Shown here: positions 60,898 to 64,000 of the stretch, in pieces
Numbering within the stretch: position 1 is the first letter of the stretch
How the letters are laid out: the number at the start of each line of letters is the position of its first letter
Assembly: GCA_963733145.1 (NCBI GenBank)
Contig: CAVTCJ010000013.1
Coordinates: 558,001 to 622,000 of the forward strand
DNA length: 64,000 nucleotides
Origin: JAHIKV01 sp963733145
GTDB taxonomy: Bacteria; Planctomycetota; Planctomycetia; Pirellulales; Thermoguttaceae
Direction of reading: 5' to 3'
Notes under the pieces: model-generated
Told to the model about the DNA's origin: nothing
Database searches by the model: none
The model's input: the letters and a program-made list of their open reading frames with translations, nothing else
Translations under genes and position numbers: made by a program

Positions 60898-61079
60898 AAT
60901 TCAGCGAAGTTGTGCGCCTTCTTGAAAAAAACGGTTTTCGCATTGTTAAAGAAAAAGGGTCCATTCGATATTATGGCAAGATTGGATGGCCTCGCTTGAT
61001 CCGAGTCGACTATCATGGCTCCAAGGAAGTGCCGACGGGAACATGTCGGAGCATTCTCAAAGCCGCAGGTCTCATATAA
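60894..61079 (+). CDS. hicA: HicA-family toxin
   Basis: TTG start at 60894 with AAGGAGG seven bases upstream; 61 residues. LKFSEVVRLLEKNGFRIVKE and KEVPTGTCRSILKAAGLI match HicA, a double-stranded-RNA-binding-fold mRNA interferase. In HicA the catalytic His usually follows KGS; here KGS is followed by IRYYGK, so activity is in doubt. It is encoded ahead of hicB, the classical order. Confidence 0.8.
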   Translation: MKFSEVVRLLEKNGFRIVKEKGSIRYYGKIGWPRLIRVDYHGSKEVPTGTCRSILKAAGLI

Positions 61080-61100
61080 TGAGTGCATTGAGGTGATATT

Positions 61101-61346
61101 ATGATCGAACTACCATACTCGCTGGTAATCGAAGCTACCGAAGACCCCGACTATTTTGGGTTTTATTCCACGGAACTGGCCGGCTTCACCGGCAGCGGAC
61201 ATTCGGTCGAGGATTGTCTCTATCAAGCCAAATGGGGCATGAAGGAACACGTGACGCTGCTGGAGACGCAAGGTCTGCCCGTGCCACCGAAAAACCTCGA
61301 CCCCAAAATCATTGTCCAGAATGCAAAGGAGATGGCGACCGCATAA
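61101..61346 (+). CDS. hicB: HicB-family antitoxin
   Basis: The product is 81 residues: YSLVIEATEDPDYFGFYSTE and the GFTGSGHSVEDCLYQAKWGM block match the HicB RNase H-like fold. The usual C-terminal HTH/RHH DNA-binding domain is short or missing, as in the small HicB forms. It follows hicA by 21 bp. Confidence 0.85.
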   Translation: MIELPYSLVIEATEDPDYFGFYSTELAGFTGSGHSVEDCLYQAKWGMKEHVTLLETQGLPVPPKNLDPKIIVQNAKEMATA

Positions 61347-61444
61347 GTTGGCACAAGTGAAAAGTGCCGCAACACGCAGAGATTTTCGTTTGCTGCGGAC
61401 AGAATATGTCTTTCACATAGTTTCCAGGCAGAAGGAAACCGAAC

Positions 61445-61729
61445 ATGAGAAAGTGCTTATTGGTAAAGCTATTATCTGTCCTTGTAGCATTGTTTTCAGT
61501 GGGCACTGTTGGAATCGGCGTGTTGTCGTGGAATATGGCTGGGGTTGTAATGTACGACACGCATCTTGATACTTTCCGAAATGTGCTGAGCCATTCACAA
61601 GGGAAAGGAATCATCCATACTGCTGAATCCATGGTGGGGTTTATGCTGTGTCTTCTGGTCGCATCCAACTTGGCTTGGATCATTATCGTGACAACGCATT
61701 TAGTAATGCTGCGGCGTGAAAAACGCTGA
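61445..61729 (+). CDS. Small two-span membrane protein
   Basis: The product is 94 residues with hydrophobic segments KLLSVLVALFSVGTVGIGVL and MVGFMLCLLVASNLAWIIIV. It lies between hicB and the C-terminal piece of the YoeB gene, i.e. within the segment that splits that gene. Unknown function; low-GC codon use compared with the flanks. Confidence 0.5.
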   Translation: MRKCLLVKLLSVLVALFSVGTVGIGVLSWNMAGVVMYDTHLDTFRNVLSHSQGKGIIHTAESMVGFMLCLLVASNLAWIIIVTTHLVMLRREKR

Positions 61730-61829
61730 TTATTTGGACTATATCAACGCCCAACATCGTTTGGTCTATCAAGTCATTGAGGACGTCAGAGTTGTCAAGG
61801 TCCTTCGGATGTGGACGCACTACGAATAG
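61722..61829 (+). pseudogene. C-terminal remnant of a YoeB/Txe toxin gene
   Basis: Read from AAC at 61722, the frame gives NADYLDYINAQHRLVYQVIE and then VVKVLRMWTHYE with a stop at 61827-61829. QHRLVYQV and KVLRMWTHYE are the conserved C-terminus of YoeB/Txe, including the last His-Tyr. About 40 middle residues are gone. Confidence 0.78.
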
Positions 61830-61846
61830 CAATCAGGAGCTTTGCC

Positions 61847-62226
61847 GTGCGAACGCGAAAATGGTATCTTGCGGCCATCTTGATCGCACTCTATCTGGCG
61901 ACTTGGGTCGGGGGATGGATTTCCCACGCGCATGAACTTGAAGCCCGTGCACGGCGATATTGGGCTGCGGCCGATGCGCGAGACCGGGAGATGGAGCAGT
62001 TTGCGGTCTTGCACGAACTGCCCCCGCCCTCGAAAGACAATCCGCATATTTTTAAGGGGGGCCCGACACGGGTGTGGACTGGTGCTTCCCGCTGCTTCCC
62101 GGCGTCCTCATCACGAATTCTTGGTATCAGTGCGGTCCGCTGTTTGGCAAAGGCGGCGTGAAACTCGTGCTCTACTACGGCGTCGGCAGCATGGAAATTC
62201 TTACCATGAACGGCTGGATTTCGTGA
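61847..62226 (+). CDS. Single-span membrane protein, frameshifted
   Basis: The GTG at 61847 follows AGGAG and opens MRTRKWYLAAILIALYLATW, a membrane anchor. A soluble part runs to NPHIFKGG. The frame breaks at the six-base G-run near 62055-62060; one more G gives KGGPDTGVDWCFPLLPGVL and continues to a stop at 62226 (MEILTMNGWIS). About 126 residues. No family is known to me. An ATG at 61811 in the same frame overlaps the YoeB remnant and is less likely. Confidence 0.6.
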
Positions 62227-62333
62227 TCGGGGCTTCAAGCGATAGATTGGTGCATTATTGATTTCCCCTTGAAAATAGGCGGCTGCAGGCGTAGCTCGAA
62301 ACGGTAAGGCACGCTCCCGATGGGAGAATCCTC

Positions 62334-62620
62334 ATGGACCAGTTGTCGGCGAAACAGATCAAATGGACCGAGTATCTATGCCACCGGCGCGGACGAGAGA
62401 GTACGACCTCGGCACTATCGAGCAGATCGTGCGGCGATCATCCGAAAGGTATTACGACACTGCAACCTTTCGCGTGGTGGCCGTGGGACGGCACGACAAA
62501 CGGCTTGTCATTGTGCCGTACGACTTCGACGCGGACAGCATCACTCCCGTCACCATTCATGCCGTTACGAGATCACAAATAGAACTAAGGATCAAAACGG
62601 GGAGGTTTATCCATGAATAG
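62334..62620 (+). CDS. DUF4258-like putative toxin, frameshifted
   Basis: The ATG at 62334 after GGGAGAA gives MDQLSAKQIKWTEYLCHRR; the continuation TREYDLGTIEQIVRRSSERY and RLVIVPYDFDADSITPVTIH lies in another frame. One G added to the GG at 62391-62392 joins them. The combined product of about 96 residues resembles small RelE/BrnT-fold proteins of the DUF4258 type that pair with DUF2283. The stop overlaps the next ATG. The assignment is by pattern and by neighbour. Confidence 0.6.
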
Positions 62621-62861
62621 ACGAAAAACCCAGATGAACTATTTCAACGAAGACGACATCCTGCACGTCGTCATTTCCGAGGAGAAGGAATCCGGCAGCG
62701 TCGAAATCAGCCCGAATATCACCGCGGAGTTGAACGACAAAGGCGAGTTGATCGGAATTGAAATCCTCAACGCAAGCGCTTACGTCCGCGACTCCATCTT
62801 GGAGGGAGTGCAAGTCAAGTTGCTGAATCTACATGAGTCGCCTGAAATTGCCGGGACTTGA
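62613..62861 (+). CDS. DUF2283 family protein (putative antitoxin)
   Basis: The product is 82 residues: MNYFNEDDILHVVISEEKES, SPNITAELNDKGELIGIEIL and NASAYVRD are typical DUF2283, a small all-beta family often encoded next to DUF4258-like proteins and treated as its antitoxin. ATG 62613 overlaps the end of the upstream gene (ATGAATAG); a start at 62634 is also possible. Confidence 0.78.
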   Translation: MNRRKTQMNYFNEDDILHVVISEEKESGSVEISPNITAELNDKGELIGIEILNASAYVRDSILEGVQVKLLNLHESPEIAGT

Positions 62862-63095
62862 CCTAAGATTGAAAAGTTCATTGCGTCAAGAACCATTATT
62901 AGCCTTGCCTTCCGGTGTAGAATAGCAGACAAGGGAGAGTTTAAGTACACCACCGGGGGCAAGGGTGCGGCTGTCATTTCGATAGCACACTTGGCTTCAG
63001 TTCGCTGACCGGCAGCGCGGACTCTCGTTAATCAATACCGCTCTGTAATATCTGTTGGTTCACAAAGGCCAAGGATTTAACCGGAGGCTCTAGTT

Positions 63096-64000
63096 ATGGA
63101 CCGTTTCGAGCAAACATTCGAGAACTTCCTTCTCCAACACCAGGAGAAGCACAATCGAACCTATCACTTCTTGATCCTCATGGATGCCCTGATCAGCGCC
63201 GCGAAACGCATCCAGCACTATTACCTCACCGGCGCCTTGCGGGGCCTGCTCGGCTCGGCGGGCCGGGTGAACGTCCAGGGCGAAAACGTGATGCGCCTGG
63301 ATCAGATCGCCAACGAAATCGTCATCCATTACTTGAAAAGCTCCGGCCGGATCATTCATGCCGTCAGCGAGGAATCGAAGGACGTCATCCCCATGAATCC
63401 GGAAGGGCGGTACTTCATCTATTTCGATCCCCTGGACGGCTCGTCGAACATCCCGCACGGCCTGCCCGTCGGTTTCCTCTTCGGCATCGCCAAGCGAAAT
63501 CTGGAAGGACCGGAGGATGGGCACCTGCGGGCGGGCCGAGATTACATCGCTGCCGGAATGTTCGTCATCCCCACCGGCACTTTCACCCTGGGCCTGAAAG
63601 ACGCCGGCACCTGGCGGTTCCACATCGACGAGACGATGACCTACGTCAAGCCGCGGCAGATGGTCCTCCCCCAGGACCGGGCCACCTGGGAATTATCCTT
63701 CAACGCCGCCAACCGCAAGACCTTCGCCGAGCCGGTCCAGAAGTGGATCGAAGAGAATGAGGAGCCGTACGCCTTCCGCTACCTCGGTGCGCTGGCCGGC
63801 GATTTTCACCGCGTCCTCTCCAACGGCGGCATGTTTCTCTATCCGGCCATCGTCAACCACCGGGACCCGGCGAAGAATCGCCCCGAGGGCAAGTTGCGGC
63901 TGATGTACGAGGCCGCGGTAGTGGCCTTCATGTGCCGCGAGGCGGGCGGATGGGCCGTCGATGAACGGGGATCCCCGATCCTCGACATCCAGCCGCACAC
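63096..64000 (+). CDS. fbp: Fructose-1,6-bisphosphatase class 1, 3' end beyond window
   Basis: The ATG has CCGGAGG upstream. The 301 residues visible include NVQGENVMRLDQIANEIVIH, HAVSEESKDV, the metal motif FDPLDGSSNIP (about 111) and YLGALAGDFHRVLSNGGMFL. About 30-40 residues should lie beyond the window. It is the gluconeogenic enzyme converting fructose-1,6-bisphosphate to fructose-6-phosphate, fitting the glycogen/trehalose theme. Confidence 0.95.
   Translation, partial: MDRFEQTFENFLLQHQEKHNRTYHFLILMDALISAAKRIQHYYLTGALRGLLGSAGRVNVQGENVMRLDQIANEIVIHYLKSSGRIIHAVSEESKDVIPMNPEGRYFIYFDPLDGSSNIPHGLPVGFLFGIAKRNLEGPEDGHLRAGRDYIAAGMFVIPTGTFTLGLKDAGTWRFHIDETMTYVKPRQMVLPQDRATWELSFNAANRKTFAEPVQKWIEENEEPYAFRYLGALAGDFHRVLSNGGMFLYPAIVNHRDPAKNRPEGKLRLMYEAAVVAFMCREAGGWAVDERGSPILDIQPH

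Noticed and set aside
62279..62330. tRNA-like stretch GCGTAGCTCGAAACGGTAAG
   Set aside because: It has a D-arm-like piece, but the anticodon arm (CTCCCGATGGGAG) has a 3-nt loop and there is no T arm or acceptor stem.

Overview
The window is GC-rich, densely coding bacterial chromosome that reads best as a member of the Planctomycetota, probably Pirellulales-like (inference). The support is indirect: a sigma-70 factor with several N-terminal helix-turn-helix domains, a DUF2961 protein, DUF5752 next to a TreT-like glycosyltransferase, LpxA, RtcB with archease, an enlarged SecE/NusG pair, and an unusually high load of short palindromic repeats.

Layout. 1-4.1 kb: the end of an SDR dehydratase, a DUF2961 protein and a Tat-exported phosphoesterase. 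4.4-12.4 kb: glycogen and trehalose metabolism (glgX, DUF5752, treT-like, otsA, otsB). 12.4-17.7 kb: repeats, a decayed isomerase gene, rtcB, archease, mtnA and a Nif3-family gene. 18-32 kb: housekeeping and hypothetical genes (HdeD-like, azoreductase, phosphohexomutase, PIN-TRAM protein, FixJ-like regulator, UDP-glucuronate decarboxylase, secreted proteins, lpxA, PfpI-like). 32-42 kb: glgB, a degenerate RNase H-like protein, a glcD-orf-glcE-glcF glycolate oxidase operon, a thiamine-binding protein and a secreted protein. 42.6-44.3 kb: the sigma factor. 44.5-60.5 kb: tRNA-Thr, tRNA-Tyr, tRNA-Gly, tRNA-Thr, tuf, tRNA-Trp, secE, nusG, rplK, rplA, rplJ, rplL, rpoB, an extra serine-protease-fold gene, then rpoC. 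60.6-62.9 kb: a small island of toxin-antitoxin genes and remnants. 63.1 kb to the end: fructose-1,6-bisphosphatase, cut by the window edge.

Functionally, glgB, glgX, the phosphohexomutase and fbp serve sugar-phosphate and storage-glucan flow, and otsA/otsB/treT could turn it into trehalose. RtcB and archease form an RNA ligase with its activator. The block from tRNA-Thr to rpoC is the conserved translation/transcription cluster.

Two features dominate the non-coding layer. First, there are many inverted-repeat elements of several families. They lie between genes but also inside coding sequences in frame (glgX, archease, phosphohexomutase, glcD, glcE), and in places they supply stop codons or C-terminal residues. 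Second, hairpins built from different tandem heptamers fill most spacers of the tRNA-tuf-ribosomal cluster.

Thirteen probable single-base indels break otherwise intact genes, including rpoC. Most fall in short G/C runs, so I read them mainly as sequence errors; coordinates of affected genes join both frames.
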